DNA of 64,000 nucleotides from a virus: the IMG/VR virus record IMGVR_UViG_3300017991_000051, positions 105,253 to 169,252 of that record; one strand, 5' to 3'. The stretch's first letter is position 1. The number at the start of each line of letters is the position of its first letter. The notes under the pieces are model-generated. The model was not told where the DNA came from. It searched no databases and worked only from the letters and a program-made list of their open reading frames with translations. The position numbers and the translations under genes are program-made. This document shows positions 18,646 to 27,355 of the stretch, piece after piece.

Positions 18646-19179
18646 CTAAACGGTGTGCTCCTCGAGTATGTCAATCTGCCCGCCGTTGATGAAGTTGACC
18701 GTGACCTTGTACTTGGTGTTAGGAATGTTTCGCAGGGTGATCAACGTATCAGTCAAAACACTCTGTTCGTGCATCAGGCACCAGCGACCATCGATCTCGG
18801 TCGTATCCAGCGGACCGCCCCACGCCCATACGCGGATATCCGCATGGCACCGCTCATCCATTTCGCCCAGCAAACCGTCAACCAGTCCCTGGAAGGATGC
18901 CGCGCAAACGCCGGGATCGCCGGCGTCCTCAGGCGGTGTGTAGTAGACATACAGTTCAAGGTGCCCGTTATACGCCCGGGCAGCAACCTCATGCTTCGGA
19001 GTATCACCGGAGATCGCGGTCATCTGCTCGGAGTAGTGTAACTTCGAGCTGTCGATGTCCAACCTGATCTCGGGGATGCTACCAGCATCCGGGGTTGCAT
19101 CCGCGGCCACAAGGCCCTGCCGATAAACGACCCGCTCGGTCAGGTAGGTCATGTCAAAAGTTGTGTTCCTACCAGCCAC
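18646..19179 (-). CDS. Virion protein, unknown
   Basis: 177 residues, start ATG 19179 with GGAGG upstream. Mixed alpha/beta, with a YNGHLELYVYYTPPED strand pair and a C-terminus ending in FINGGQIDILEEHTV. It has no membrane segment. It follows the capsid protein and a small helical protein, so a head-completion or neck role is plausible. I do not recognise the family. Confidence 0.5.
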   Translation of the reverse strand: MAGRNTTFDMTYLTERVVYRQGLVAADATPDAGSIPEIRLDIDSSKLHYSEQMTAISGDTPKHEVAARAYNGHLELYVYYTPPEDAGDPGVCAASFQGLVDGLLGEMDERCHADIRVWAWGGPLDTTEIDGRWCLMHEQSVLTDTLITLRNIPNTKYKVTVNFINGGQIDILEEHTV

Positions 19180-19205
19180 AAAACACCTCCGAATCGGTTC
19201 CTACC

Positions 19206-19523
19206 TTACTGAGCAAACACGCCAGCGACCTCAGGATCCTGCAGCAACGCGGCTACCTGATCCTGTGTGCCAAACGTCATACTCTCCAAGCTGGCAGCTG
19301 CAGCCTTGACGAGGTCGGCTTGCGAACCCGCTTCGGGAGCTGCTTCATTGGACTGATGCATCCGCGTCATGACGGCAATCTTCAGGAGGTCCTGAAGTTC
19401 GTCTTCACTCTGCACCTGCACGCCCAGCTCGGCCAGTTTGCTCATGAAAGCAGGCAGATACACCTTCTCGGTGATCACAGCAAGTTTCTGTTCCATCGCC
19501 TTGTTGGTATCTTCCGCTGACAT
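19206..19523 (-). CDS. Small helical virion protein, unknown
   Basis: 105 residues. The ATG at 19523 follows GAGGAG at ideal spacing, which excludes the longer upstream reading. The sequence is almost entirely helical (MEQKLAVITEKVYLPAFMSK, then VQSEDELQDLLKIAVMTRM) with an Ala/Gln-rich tail. It resembles in style the helical protein at 21246-21584 on the other side of the capsid gene. Possible capsid-associated helper. Confidence 0.5.
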   Translation of the reverse strand: MSAEDTNKAMEQKLAVITEKVYLPAFMSKLAELGVQVQSEDELQDLLKIAVMTRMHQSNEAAPEAGSQADLVKAAAASLESMTFGTQDQVAALLQDPEVAGVFAQ

Positions 19524-19558
19524 GTTGATTTCTCCTCTCTTATGGTCGAAAACCCACC

Positions 19559-19588
19559 GGGCGCCCGGCTCGGACGAGCCGGACACCC
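19559..19588 (-). terminator. Hairpin downstream of the major capsid gene
   Basis: The 7-bp core stem CCGGCTC/GAGCCGG with a 4-nt loop continues through wobble and Watson-Crick pairs (GGGTGT with GCGCCC on the minus strand) to about 13 bp. On the minus strand it lies 40 nt after the capsid stop and is followed by GGTGGGTTTTC. The U tract is short, so partial termination or transcript stabilisation is likely. Confidence 0.5.
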
Positions 19589-19627
19589 AAGGGCTGTGTT
19601 CAATTCCGTTTCACGGATGGCACTGAC

Positions 19628-20596
19628 TTAGTAGCGCCACACGTCGAGATCCTCGACCGTACCCGTGAAGTCGGCACGCGCCACGCCGGCGACGTTACCG
19701 ATTGCACTACCCAGCTCTTCGTAAGCGAAGAAGTTGAGCATGTAGGCCTTTTTCTCGATGTGCATGGTCGTGTCCTCGAGGATGAAGAACTTCCCGAGGA
19801 ACTTCGGTTCCGCGAACATGTACATGCTGCCGTCACCCACCAGATCGCGCTTGATCGTGATGATCCAGCGGACGGCGAGGAAGGTGCGTTCCGCAAAGCC
19901 GTTTCGGACGATTTCCTCGGAGAGGTCACCACCGACTTCGTCACGGCCCCACTTCTGCAGGTCCTTCACGAACACGTTGTTGATCAGGGCCGTCGAGACT
20001 TCGAGATGGCTCGGGGTCTGAGGCATGATCTTCAGCGCGTCGTTGACTGTTTCACGGGTCACGCCACCACCGAACGTGCGCCACTGGATGGTGCCCGTCT
20101 CGGGAACGACCTGATTCAGGCCCACGAGGGCCGCGATGCAGGCGCGGATGGCTTTGCCGTCTTCTTCTGCCAGCATATCCTTGATCGCGTTGTCGGACAG
20201 GACCTGACGAATGTCCATGTCCCATGTACGCAGCCGGCCCACGTCGGTCGTGAAGTTCGGCGTAACAATACGGTCGAACATAACACGGTACCGGGGACCT
20301 TGGATGTACCGGTTCATCGGAAGGGTGGCGTACGGAATGCTGATAGCCGCCGGGCTGTCAGGTTCCTTATCCACGACCTTCACGTTCTTCTCCGTGTCGA
20401 CCTGGCGATCCAGCTCATCATTGCTGATGGGCACCGGAGGAAGAATTTTGCGCCAGAAACCGTCTTCACGCATCTTCACGCGGGTGAAGTCGTTGACGGC
20501 CTGTTGGGCGTCCTTCTGAAGGGCACTGTCATCCGACGTGATCTTCTCGAAGAAAGCCTGGTTGATTGCCTTGGTTGAGTATTCTTGCTCACTCAT
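19628..20596 (-). CDS. Major capsid protein (probable)
   Basis: 322 residues. The ATG at 20596 with AGAGGTAAAGTC upstream is chosen over the longer frame. The protein has a helical N-terminus, a hydrophobic P-domain-like region and long beta segments (RWIITIKRDLVGDG, MYMFAEPKFLGKFFILED), as in HK97-fold capsid proteins. It lies just after the decoration candidate and acidic scaffold candidate and before the head-tail joining candidates, the usual place for the major head protein. A hairpin follows its stop. I infer the capsid role from size, composition and order; no single motif proves it. Confidence 0.65.
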   Translation of the reverse strand: MSEQEYSTKAINQAFFEKITSDDSALQKDAQQAVNDFTRVKMREDGFWRKILPPVPISNDELDRQVDTEKNVKVVDKEPDSPAAISIPYATLPMNRYIQGPRYRVMFDRIVTPNFTTDVGRLRTWDMDIRQVLSDNAIKDMLAEEDGKAIRACIAALVGLNQVVPETGTIQWRTFGGGVTRETVNDALKIMPQTPSHLEVSTALINNVFVKDLQKWGRDEVGGDLSEEIVRNGFAERTFLAVRWIITIKRDLVGDGSMYMFAEPKFLGKFFILEDTTMHIEKKAYMLNFFAYEELGSAIGNVAGVARADFTGTVEDLDVWRY

Positions 20597-20682
20597 GACT
20601 TTACCTCTTGTTGGTTGTTCACAACCTTGTTTGGTTCCAGCGGCCATTACGACCGCCGGAACCGGCACGTTATTGGCCACAA

Positions 20683-21213
20683 TTAGTCACTGCTTACCGG
20701 AGGGCACTCCAGTGGCGGCAGCCACACGGGCCAGAACCGAATCACTGTACGCTGGAATTCGTTCGTCAGAACACCGTCACTGACAACACCGCAAATGGTG
20801 TCCGTGTAGGCGGTCCCCGGCTTGATGACGCCGGCGTCGGCTGCGCCAGGGGCGCCCGCTGTCAGCGTATCGTTCGGGTTGTAGTTCTGATCCGAGTCGT
20901 ATTCCGTCGACTCGACCTCGAGGCCGGATACTGCGACCAGACCGGACATACGAGGGATTCCGCTGCCACTGCCGACGAGGTTGTAGTCGTCACCGACCAC
21001 ATCGTAATTCGTGCTGGTGTTCAGCAGGAAGATCGGCATTGCAGCACATTCCAAACCGAGCTGGAAGTTGCCGTTGGAGTCCAGCGACACGACCTGACCG
21101 CGGTATGCGGTGTCGTCGCCACTGTAGTCCGCGTGCTTGTCCACAGCGTACGGGCTTGGCCAACCCTTGACAGGATTGAGTTCGTGATCGTACATTTGTG
21201 CAGGTGTACTCAT
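20683..21213 (-). CDS. Capsid decoration or stabilisation protein candidate
   Basis: 176 residues, start ATG 21213. It opens MSTPAQMYDHELNPVKGWPS and is Gly/Asp/Thr/Val-rich with predicted beta strands, no cysteine cluster and no signal peptide. Phage decoration proteins have this composition (short beta barrel, RGQVVSLDSNGNFQLGLE) and are usually encoded next to the major capsid protein, as here. The C-terminus is Pro-rich (VWLPPLECPPVSSD). Role inferred. Confidence 0.5.
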   Translation of the reverse strand: MSTPAQMYDHELNPVKGWPSPYAVDKHADYSGDDTAYRGQVVSLDSNGNFQLGLECAAMPIFLLNTSTNYDVVGDDYNLVGSGSGIPRMSGLVAVSGLEVESTEYDSDQNYNPNDTLTAGAPGAADAGVIKPGTAYTDTICGVVSDGVLTNEFQRTVIRFWPVWLPPLECPPVSSD

Positions 21214-21245
21214 TTCCCTACTCCTTTGTGTTGTACCTTTCGCCG

Positions 21246-21584
21246 TTAGCCCATCAACCGGTCAACGAAGACCTGATCAGCGGACGGCTTCTCGTTATCG
21301 TTGGCCTTGGTTTCGTCGCCCTGTCCGATGGAAGGGGCCTGTACCAGTGCCGCCGTTTTCTCCAGCATCTCGAGAATTTCTACCGGGTTTTCGCTCAGCG
21401 CCTTAACCTTTGCCTCCTTCAGATGAGGACTGACGAGGCCTTGCTGTATCAGCGCGTCAACGACTGCCGGAGCCTTCTCTGAGAGCGTACTCGTCTGCTG
21501 GGATGCCTTCTCCAAAATGGATTGTGCACCACCAACATACTCTACAACCTTACGCAGCTTGTCAAGATCATAAAGAACGTTCAT
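21246..21584 (-). CDS. Small helical capsid-region protein
   Basis: 112 residues, start ATG 21584, immediately downstream of the acidic scaffold candidate. Largely helical (LDKLRKVVEYVGGAQSILEK, VDALIQQGLVSPHLKEAKV) with a polar C-terminal tail. Its acidic/helical character and place between scaffold and capsid genes suggest an assembly helper or inner core protein. No family recognised. Confidence 0.5.
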   Translation of the reverse strand: MNVLYDLDKLRKVVEYVGGAQSILEKASQQTSTLSEKAPAVVDALIQQGLVSPHLKEAKVKALSENPVEILEMLEKTAALVQAPSIGQGDETKANDNEKPSADQVFVDRLMG

Positions 21585-21587
21585 CAG

Positions 21588-22880
21588 TTATTCTCCCTTC
21601 TTGTCGTCTTCCTTCGGAGCGTCGGCGTTCCGCGCGGCAGCGATCTTCTCGACCGCCTTACGCAGTTCAGCTTTCTTCTCCTCAGTCGACATATCTTTCC
21701 AAGCCTTCTGTTCAGGCTCCGTCTTCGCTTCAGCAACCTTCGGTGCCTCCGCCTCGGCGGCGACTGCTTCCTCGGCTACTGCCGGAACCGCTGCTGCCGC
21801 TTCCGCGGGGACGGCTTCGCCACCACCCTCGGCCAGTGCCAACAGTTCTTCCGGTGTCACTCCGGCTTCGATCAACGCTTGCACGATCTGTGCGAGATCG
21901 TCCTCGGCGGGCCCCTCGGCAACCGCCCCAACGTCCGAAGCGTCTTCCATTACCGGCGCCGCGTCACCCGCCGCTTCGGGGGCAACATCTTCGACCGGCA
22001 TTGGCATGGCCGACTTGCTCTTGAATCCCTTCAAGAATTCGTCCACGTTTATAGCGTCGACCTCCGCGCTCTTCAGCACGCTGCCAACGATTTCTTCCGC
22101 TGATGCCTGTGAGGTTGCTTCCTCACCCATCTGCAACTGGTCGGTGACCAGCGATGCCGCCTCTTTGCCGGCCTCTTCGGCCTGCTTCACGGACTCGTCG
22201 GACTTGTCTTCCGCTTCAGCGGACTTTGGGCAGGGGTTATCCTCCGCCTCCGACTCGTCGTCCTTATCCTTGTCCTCGGCCTTCTCCTTCATATCCTCGG
22301 CCTTTTCCTTTAAGGCTGGGGGAAGGTCAGCAGCTGGCTTTTCCTCGGCGGACTTTTCGCCTTCGGCTGGTTGCTCAGCTTCCGCGGACTTCTCGCCCTC
22401 TTCGGCCTGCTTTTCGCCTTCGGCTGGTTTTTCCGCTGATGCCGGCTTCTCCGCAGCGGCCGTGGCCACCGCGATGTCTGCCAGGATCGTGTCGCCCATG
22501 TCACGCAACTGGGCTGCGGAGTACTTTTCGCCCATGTCAGCGCGAGCTGGCATCGACGTGCCCGGGTCATCCGGCTTCGCCTTTACGCTCGCAGTTTCAA
22601 CCGACGGATCTTCACCGGTGGGCGCAGCCTTGGTGCCAATGGAATTGGACGGAACGTTCTCGCCCCGACCAGGCCCTTCTGCCGCTGCCCCGGAAGCTTC
22701 GTCGACTGACTCTGCTGGGATCTCGGACTTCACATCGCTCTCGTTCTCTGCAGCACGAGCGCCAGTAGGAGCTGGCCGGTCACCGTCATCCACCTTAGGA
22801 AGGGCGGTAGGCGGTTCCTCAGCCTTCTTCTCCACACTTTCCAGAAGCCACTTGTCCAGATCGTCAAGAAAGCTACTCAT
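21588..22880 (-). CDS. Acidic low-complexity protein, scaffold candidate
   Basis: 430 residues, start ATG 22880. Strongly acidic and rich in Ala, Glu, Lys and Pro. The middle contains imperfect tandem repeats of the form EKPAEGEKQAEEGEKSAE, then ALKEKAEDMKEKAEDKDKDD. The C-terminal third has ordered helices (EDDLAQIVQALIEAGVTPEE) and ends in a charged helix with a lysine-rich tip (MSTEEKKAELRKAVEKIAAA). A long charged helical protein between the likely prohead protease and major capsid genes fits a scaffold or core protein. The repeats are expected to be length-variable among relatives. Confidence 0.55.
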   Translation of the reverse strand: MSSFLDDLDKWLLESVEKKAEEPPTALPKVDDGDRPAPTGARAAENESDVKSEIPAESVDEASGAAAEGPGRGENVPSNSIGTKAAPTGEDPSVETASVKAKPDDPGTSMPARADMGEKYSAAQLRDMGDTILADIAVATAAAEKPASAEKPAEGEKQAEEGEKSAEAEQPAEGEKSAEEKPAADLPPALKEKAEDMKEKAEDKDKDDESEAEDNPCPKSAEAEDKSDESVKQAEEAGKEAASLVTDQLQMGEEATSQASAEEIVGSVLKSAEVDAINVDEFLKGFKSKSAMPMPVEDVAPEAAGDAAPVMEDASDVGAVAEGPAEDDLAQIVQALIEAGVTPEELLALAEGGGEAVPAEAAAAVPAVAEEAVAAEAEAPKVAEAKTEPEQKAWKDMSTEEKKAELRKAVEKIAAARNADAPKEDDKKGE

Positions 22881-22925
22881 CGTTTCTCTCCCTTTGTTTA
22901 ACCGATTCCTTACTGTTCATAGTAA

Positions 22926-22954
22926 CAGTAACACACCTTGTGCAACAGCGTCAA
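22926..22954 (-). promoter_or_regulatory. Possible promoter before the scaffold/capsid genes
   Basis: On the minus strand TTGACG (22949-22954) is followed after 17 nt by TTACTG (22926-22931); an overlapping TTACTA also lies close by. The -35 is identical to that of the 6849-6877 promoter. The -10 is weak. It lies in the 100-nt gap before the scaffold candidate, a sensible place to boost capsid gene expression. Confidence 0.35.
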
Positions 22955-22981
22955 CCGTTTTCAACCGGCTTTTTTCACCAT

Positions 22982-24478
22982 CTAATTGCCGGGTATATAA
23001 TGCTGCAAAACGGCCCTTTCTGTCAACACCCGATTACTCATACCTACCCGCTGACAAAAGGCTACCTTGTACATCGCGTACGCAGTAGCCATACGTTCCG
23101 CCAACGGGGAAGCCGCTACCTCACTCCGTTTCTCCAACTCCAGCGGCCCCTTCATCTTGAGCGGAGATTTGCCTCGTAAGATGGTAATCGTCACACGCCG
23201 ACGTACAGGTTCATCGTCCAGCGAATTGCCGGGGATCAACTTGCAGATGGTGTCACGCGCGGCGCGCGGAAGAATACCATCGCCTAAGTCGAAATCATCC
23301 AAGTCGGAAAGTGCGCCCATCGGCTTCGCGGCAATACGGCCGAAGATGCCGGGGAGCAAATCACTTGCCTCCTCAACGTGATTTTCCACTTCACCAAATC
23401 GTCTACCGAGTATGATCTTCAAAAAATCGCGCAATGACAAGCTTATTTTCGCGTCGGCCAACGAACCGAGCAGATCGTGAACCTGGCCGCGGGGAACGTC
23501 CATCCTCCGCATGTCATCGTCATCGATACCAGTGTGCGCGTCCGGATCGAATGCGAGGATGGTCCGGTTGATAGGATGGCCGGCGTCGGCTACCGCCTCA
23601 ATATCCTTTTCAATATCCGCCAGTTTCCCGATCATCGACAGCTTCGTAAGTACGGGGCCGCCGTACAACGGATCCGGCGCTTCCACTGGAGGGAACAATG
23701 TGAACTGCTCCGACAGCTCCGAACCGGACACAATCCTCGAATCGTCGGATGCTGCCTTCAGCAGCCCGAAAGCGATGCGGTCTGCCGGCACCGTCACCTC
23801 ACTGATATCGAAGTAGAGCATGTGATCGTTCAGGACCCCGATGTTATTCCCCTGCTTCGTGATCTCGCCCATGTGGTTTTTGGCGTGGTCGCAGTACTCC
23901 TTCCGGCTCTTCGCCTTGTTGCCACACTCGGTGCAGACGTCGAAGGGGACCTTGCAGCTCATGCTGAACGGAACGTCCTCGCCCGACGCCAGCTTCTGAA
24001 TCTCATTACCCCATTTGTCGTTCACGACCTTGATCATCAGCTCGACGCGGGACATGGCGTCGTTGTGGGCGGACTTGAATACATCACCCTCCGCCTTCTT
24101 CGGATCCTTATTGACGTGATGCCGGTATACCTTCGCAAACTTCTCGAACGTCTTGTGCGTCTCGATGTTGCCCTTCGCGATCTTGACCCGACGCGTTTTC
24201 CCGTCCTTCGGGTTCGGGATATCAACGTACCGGCTCTGCTTGAGGAAGCCGTCGCCGTTCCGGTTGAATCCGTAGGCCTCCGCGTCGCCCATCGCGATCA
24301 GGTGGATGAAGGAGTGACCCTTTTCCGGCTTGATGTCGAGACCGCGGAAGACGCCGGCGGCCGCGCGCTTCGACATCCATGAGGAATCGATGCCGCGACT
24401 GTGTACGTCGACGAGTGCGCACAGCGGATCGCTGTAACCGAATGATGCGGGCAGGATTGTCTTTACGAATGGTTCCAT
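22982..24478 (-). CDS. Prohead protease-like protein (probable)
   Basis: 498 residues. The N-terminal half shows features I associate with phage prohead proteases: an NRNGDGF turn (residues 72-78), a conserved histidine region (KVYRHHVNKDPKKAEGDVF), and PFSMSCKVPFDVC, where a serine follows a beta strand. A zinc-knuckle-like CTECGNKAKSRKEYCDH comes next, then LYFDISEVTVPADRIAFGLL, like the closing strand of the protease fold. The C-terminal half is helical and may be a core domain. It stands directly before the scaffold candidate and capsid genes, as expected. Catalytic residues are not certain. Confidence 0.5.
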   Translation of the reverse strand: MEPFVKTILPASFGYSDPLCALVDVHSRGIDSSWMSKRAAAGVFRGLDIKPEKGHSFIHLIAMGDAEAYGFNRNGDGFLKQSRYVDIPNPKDGKTRRVKIAKGNIETHKTFEKFAKVYRHHVNKDPKKAEGDVFKSAHNDAMSRVELMIKVVNDKWGNEIQKLASGEDVPFSMSCKVPFDVCTECGNKAKSRKEYCDHAKNHMGEITKQGNNIGVLNDHMLYFDISEVTVPADRIAFGLLKAASDDSRIVSGSELSEQFTLFPPVEAPDPLYGGPVLTKLSMIGKLADIEKDIEAVADAGHPINRTILAFDPDAHTGIDDDDMRRMDVPRGQVHDLLGSLADAKISLSLRDFLKIILGRRFGEVENHVEEASDLLPGIFGRIAAKPMGALSDLDDFDLGDGILPRAARDTICKLIPGNSLDDEPVRRRVTITILRGKSPLKMKGPLELEKRSEVAASPLAERMATAYAMYKVAFCQRVGMSNRVLTERAVLQHYIPGN

Positions 24479-24483
24479 AGTAT

Positions 24484-25467
24484 TTACCTGATTGGTACGC
24501 TCGGGCTCACCAGCTCAGCAGGTTCGTGGCCTCGTAGCCCCCACTTGCTCCCAAGGGCCGCGCCGATGGGATCCATACCCTGGGCTGCTAACAGGACCGC
24601 GAGCGGACCGAACCTGCCAACGCGGCCGCCGATCCTACCACCGAGTCCGGCCGTGCCCTTGGCACGCTGCATCGCTTCGCGTACCGCCGGCTTGCCCTTA
24701 GCAACAACGCTCTCCCTGACAGCTTTGCTCGGTAAGGTAGCGAGGCTCGCCGGTATTGGTAGCTGTGCCCCCGGACGCTGCTTTTCCGTAACCTTCTTCA
24801 AACGCTTCAGTGTACGCAGCTTGGCGCGCTGCTGACCCATCGCCTCCGCGACTGCCTTCTCGTGCTTGAACTTCGCTGGCACCCAATGCCTGAGTATACC
24901 AGCCGCGCCGCCGACACCTTTCCCGCCAGCCCTGCCGACGCTTGCTGGAATATTCAACCGTCGAGCGCTTTCGGTAGTCCTGACACCACCTTTGTCGATA
25001 ATCTTCTTGATACGTTCTTCCGGCACCAATCCCAACACGGCGAGGGTAGCCAATATAGGGTCACGGCTGAGCGTCCGGTAATCTGTCTCCGTGGCTCCGG
25101 GCACGCCCTTTGGAGTTACGCGCCGTGTGTCGCCTTTCGGCTTCGTTACCGCTTTCACAGCTTCAGGAATAGTTGGGGTCTCGGGTTCGGCCGCCGCACG
25201 TCCGGCCAGATGACCGAGGCCACCGCCGGTTCCGGCGCCGAGCAGTAAACCGATAAGCGCGCGTTTCCGTGCCTTCTCACGATCGGTGGCGGACAGCCAG
25301 CCTGTCAAGCCGCCGAGGCCGCCGCCGACGCCAGCGCCAAGCAGGATTGATCGCCAATCCGGCCCCTGTGCTTCCTTCACCTGCAGGGTATCACCGATGG
25401 CCCGCCGGACTTCCTCCTGCGCCACCATCTGTGCTGCCAATCGCTCAGCTTCTTTCTCGATATCCAT
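24484..25467 (-). CDS. Glycine-zipper membrane-active virion protein candidate
   Basis: 327 residues, start ATG 25467 with GGGAGCATAGAC upstream. Two Gly-rich hydrophobic stretches (LLGAGVGGGLGGLTGW and ALIGLLLGAGTGGGLGHLAG) near residues 40-90 are typical glycine zippers that can insert in membranes. The rest is basic (Lys/Arg/Ala/Pro) with a second Gly-rich segment (GLGGRIGGRVGRFGPLAV) near the C-terminus. Phage internal virion proteins that form DNA-delivery channels have similar composition. Function inferred. Confidence 0.5.
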   Translation of the reverse strand: MDIEKEAERLAAQMVAQEEVRRAIGDTLQVKEAQGPDWRSILLGAGVGGGLGGLTGWLSATDREKARKRALIGLLLGAGTGGGLGHLAGRAAAEPETPTIPEAVKAVTKPKGDTRRVTPKGVPGATETDYRTLSRDPILATLAVLGLVPEERIKKIIDKGGVRTTESARRLNIPASVGRAGGKGVGGAAGILRHWVPAKFKHEKAVAEAMGQQRAKLRTLKRLKKVTEKQRPGAQLPIPASLATLPSKAVRESVVAKGKPAVREAMQRAKGTAGLGGRIGGRVGRFGPLAVLLAAQGMDPIGAALGSKWGLRGHEPAELVSPSVPIR

Positions 25468-25469
25468 GT

Positions 25470-26756
25470 CTATGCTCCCGCGGCAGCCGGCGCCCCAGGC
25501 ATCGCCATCGGGGCCAGCGGTTCACGTTCCTTCTTCAAACCAACTTCCGTAGTCACCAAGTTAGCCAGCTCATACGGATCCAGAATATCGCTCTCCACCG
25601 CCTTGCGGAGGACGCCGCGCATCATCGCCGGCGATTCCGCCATCCTCGGTGCAATGGCCGCAATCTCGTTGTAGGTGTTTACCACCCGACCGGGCTCGGC
25701 CTTGCTCAACACCTCGTCGGTGGTGAGGAAGTCGTTGAGCATCATCTGCGCTTGGATCAGCTTTCGCTCAGCCTCGTAGTCCGGAGGTAACGTGGCCGCG
25801 GCCGCGCTGGGGAACTCCTCAGCTACCGTGCTCTTCGGGAGAGCCTTGACCAAGCTTCCCAACGTCCCGCCGAAAAAAGGGGCAAGGGGACCCCCAGCCC
25901 CTAACTTCGTGAAGATCCGCCTTCGCATCTCGAGCGCGTCCCGATACTCCTTCGTGGAGCTGGACTCCTTCGAGAAATCACGGAGTGCGGTGAGATACGC
26001 GTCCCGTTGGTCCATGACGTTGGACAACAGCGCGTAAGGCTCCTTGTCCTCGTACTTGACGGGAGTCGCCGCTTCCGCACGCTTCTCACCGAACGATGCG
26101 CCCTTCGACATCTCCCACGCCGCGTTCATCAGCGGCCGGACGGGTTCGCCCCAATGCTGGAGCGCCGCACGCTCCACGCGCTCGAACGGCTCGTGGACGG
26201 TGGACCGGAAGTACGCCGCAAACTTGTTGACCTTGTCGAGGAGGGACATCCGGGCCGAGGCCATCTTGTGCCGCATCTCCTCCACGATACGCTCGCGCCG
26301 GTACAGCTCGTTGTAGGCGCGCTTGAGCAGGATATCGAAGCTCTGCTTATCCCACGAGTGCTCTTCCGGATTGTTGTCGAGCGTCGGCTGCGAATCGAGA
26401 CTGAAGAACCGCTTCTCCTCCATGTTCGTCCCCGCCGGCTCCCACTCCGCCGACTTCTTCTCCACCGGCGTCTCCACCGATTCCGGCCAGATCTGCTTGA
26501 TGATCACGTCCGGATCAGCGATAGCGAAACTGTCGGCCTTCGCCTCACCCGACGCTTCCTTCTGGTGCTTCAACGACTTCGATACGTTGAACGCCTCAAC
26601 CATCCGGCGAACAAAGTTCTGATTGTAGCCGTGGTTGGCCGCCACCTTCGCGATCGCGTCGTTCGGATGGGCGCCCTCGTTCGCAAACCCGATGGCTTCC
26701 ATTACGGAATCAACGAGTTCCGATTCCTGCTTACTGGTCATAGCCTCAATTGACAT
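25470..26756 (-). CDS. Large helical virion protein, unknown
   Basis: 428 residues. ATG 26756 follows CAGGAGCGTAACC, so the longer frame is rejected. Mostly helical and charged; residues about 130-280 look like extended helices (YNELYRRERIVEEMRHKMAS). It contains the short motif VEKKSAE and GEKRAEA, a pattern seen in several neighbouring proteins. The C-terminus is Pro/Ala/Met-rich. It lies between two glycine-zipper proteins, suggesting an inner virion or ejection role. Not a recognisable portal. Confidence 0.45.
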   Translation of the reverse strand: MSIEAMTSKQESELVDSVMEAIGFANEGAHPNDAIAKVAANHGYNQNFVRRMVEAFNVSKSLKHQKEASGEAKADSFAIADPDVIIKQIWPESVETPVEKKSAEWEPAGTNMEEKRFFSLDSQPTLDNNPEEHSWDKQSFDILLKRAYNELYRRERIVEEMRHKMASARMSLLDKVNKFAAYFRSTVHEPFERVERAALQHWGEPVRPLMNAAWEMSKGASFGEKRAEAATPVKYEDKEPYALLSNVMDQRDAYLTALRDFSKESSSTKEYRDALEMRRRIFTKLGAGGPLAPFFGGTLGSLVKALPKSTVAEEFPSAAAATLPPDYEAERKLIQAQMMLNDFLTTDEVLSKAEPGRVVNTYNEIAAIAPRMAESPAMMRGVLRKAVESDILDPYELANLVTTEVGLKKEREPLAPMAMPGAPAAAGA

Positions 26757-26758
26757 GG

Positions 26759-27328
26759 TTACGCTCCTGCATATTGTCTCACCCGGCCCCACAACTGCCC
26801 CAACGGCTTCTGGAGGTACGGCGTAGCCAAACCACCAAGCAGACCCGTCAACAACATGTTGCGAAGGTACGGTTTTCTCTCCTCATCACGTCCGCGGCCA
26901 CGAAGGGCCGTATACAAAAGTCCGCCGAGTCCCGCCGCACCCGCGCCGGCGAGTGCCTTCCCCCACGTCCCGGGATCCCCCCAGCTTACCTGCGGGATGG
27001 CCCCGGTAAAACGTTGCCACCATCCGGGCTGCTGCGCTGGAGCAGGCGTCGCTGCCGGCATAGGAGGCGGTGCACCGTATTGCTGACTGACCGCAGCCGG
27101 CTCGTCCATCTCCATAGGGGGAACGGCTTGCGGCCCGGCCGACGCTTTCTCCATGCAGGTTCCGATGGTGCCCCACAGAGCGGCGTAGGTCTCGTCATCC
27201 ATGTCCGCCGACTTACAGAAGTCGTCGACATGATCGATGAAGGTGTCGAGGGTGATTACAAACGGTTTGACCGCTGCCGCGGCCTTCTCAAATTCATCCA
27301 GCTTCTGCAGTACAGGCGTAACGTCCAT
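26759..27328 (-). CDS. Small virion protein with Gly-rich membrane segment
   Basis: 189 residues. Start ATG 27328 is behind AGGAGCTTGACC. The N-terminal half is helical (MDVTPVLQKLDEFEKAAAAV), then a Pro/Ala/Met-rich linker, then a hydrophobic Gly/Ala stretch (WGKALAGAGAAGLGGLLYTA) and a second one (MLLTGLLGGLATPYL). This architecture, coupled by 3 nt to the next gene, fits a membrane-inserting internal protein. Function unknown. Confidence 0.5.
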   Translation of the reverse strand: MDVTPVLQKLDEFEKAAAAVKPFVITLDTFIDHVDDFCKSADMDDETYAALWGTIGTCMEKASAGPQAVPPMEMDEPAAVSQQYGAPPPMPAATPAPAQQPGWWQRFTGAIPQVSWGDPGTWGKALAGAGAAGLGGLLYTALRGRGRDEERKPYLRNMLLTGLLGGLATPYLQKPLGQLWGRVRQYAGA

Positions 27329-27355
27329 GGTCAAGCTCCTATAGGTAGGCGGAGA

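Noticed and set aside
21601-23088. Plus-strand open frame of 495 codons
   Set aside because: Shadow of the acidic repeat-rich scaffold gene; Ser/Ala-rich low complexity mirrors its codons.
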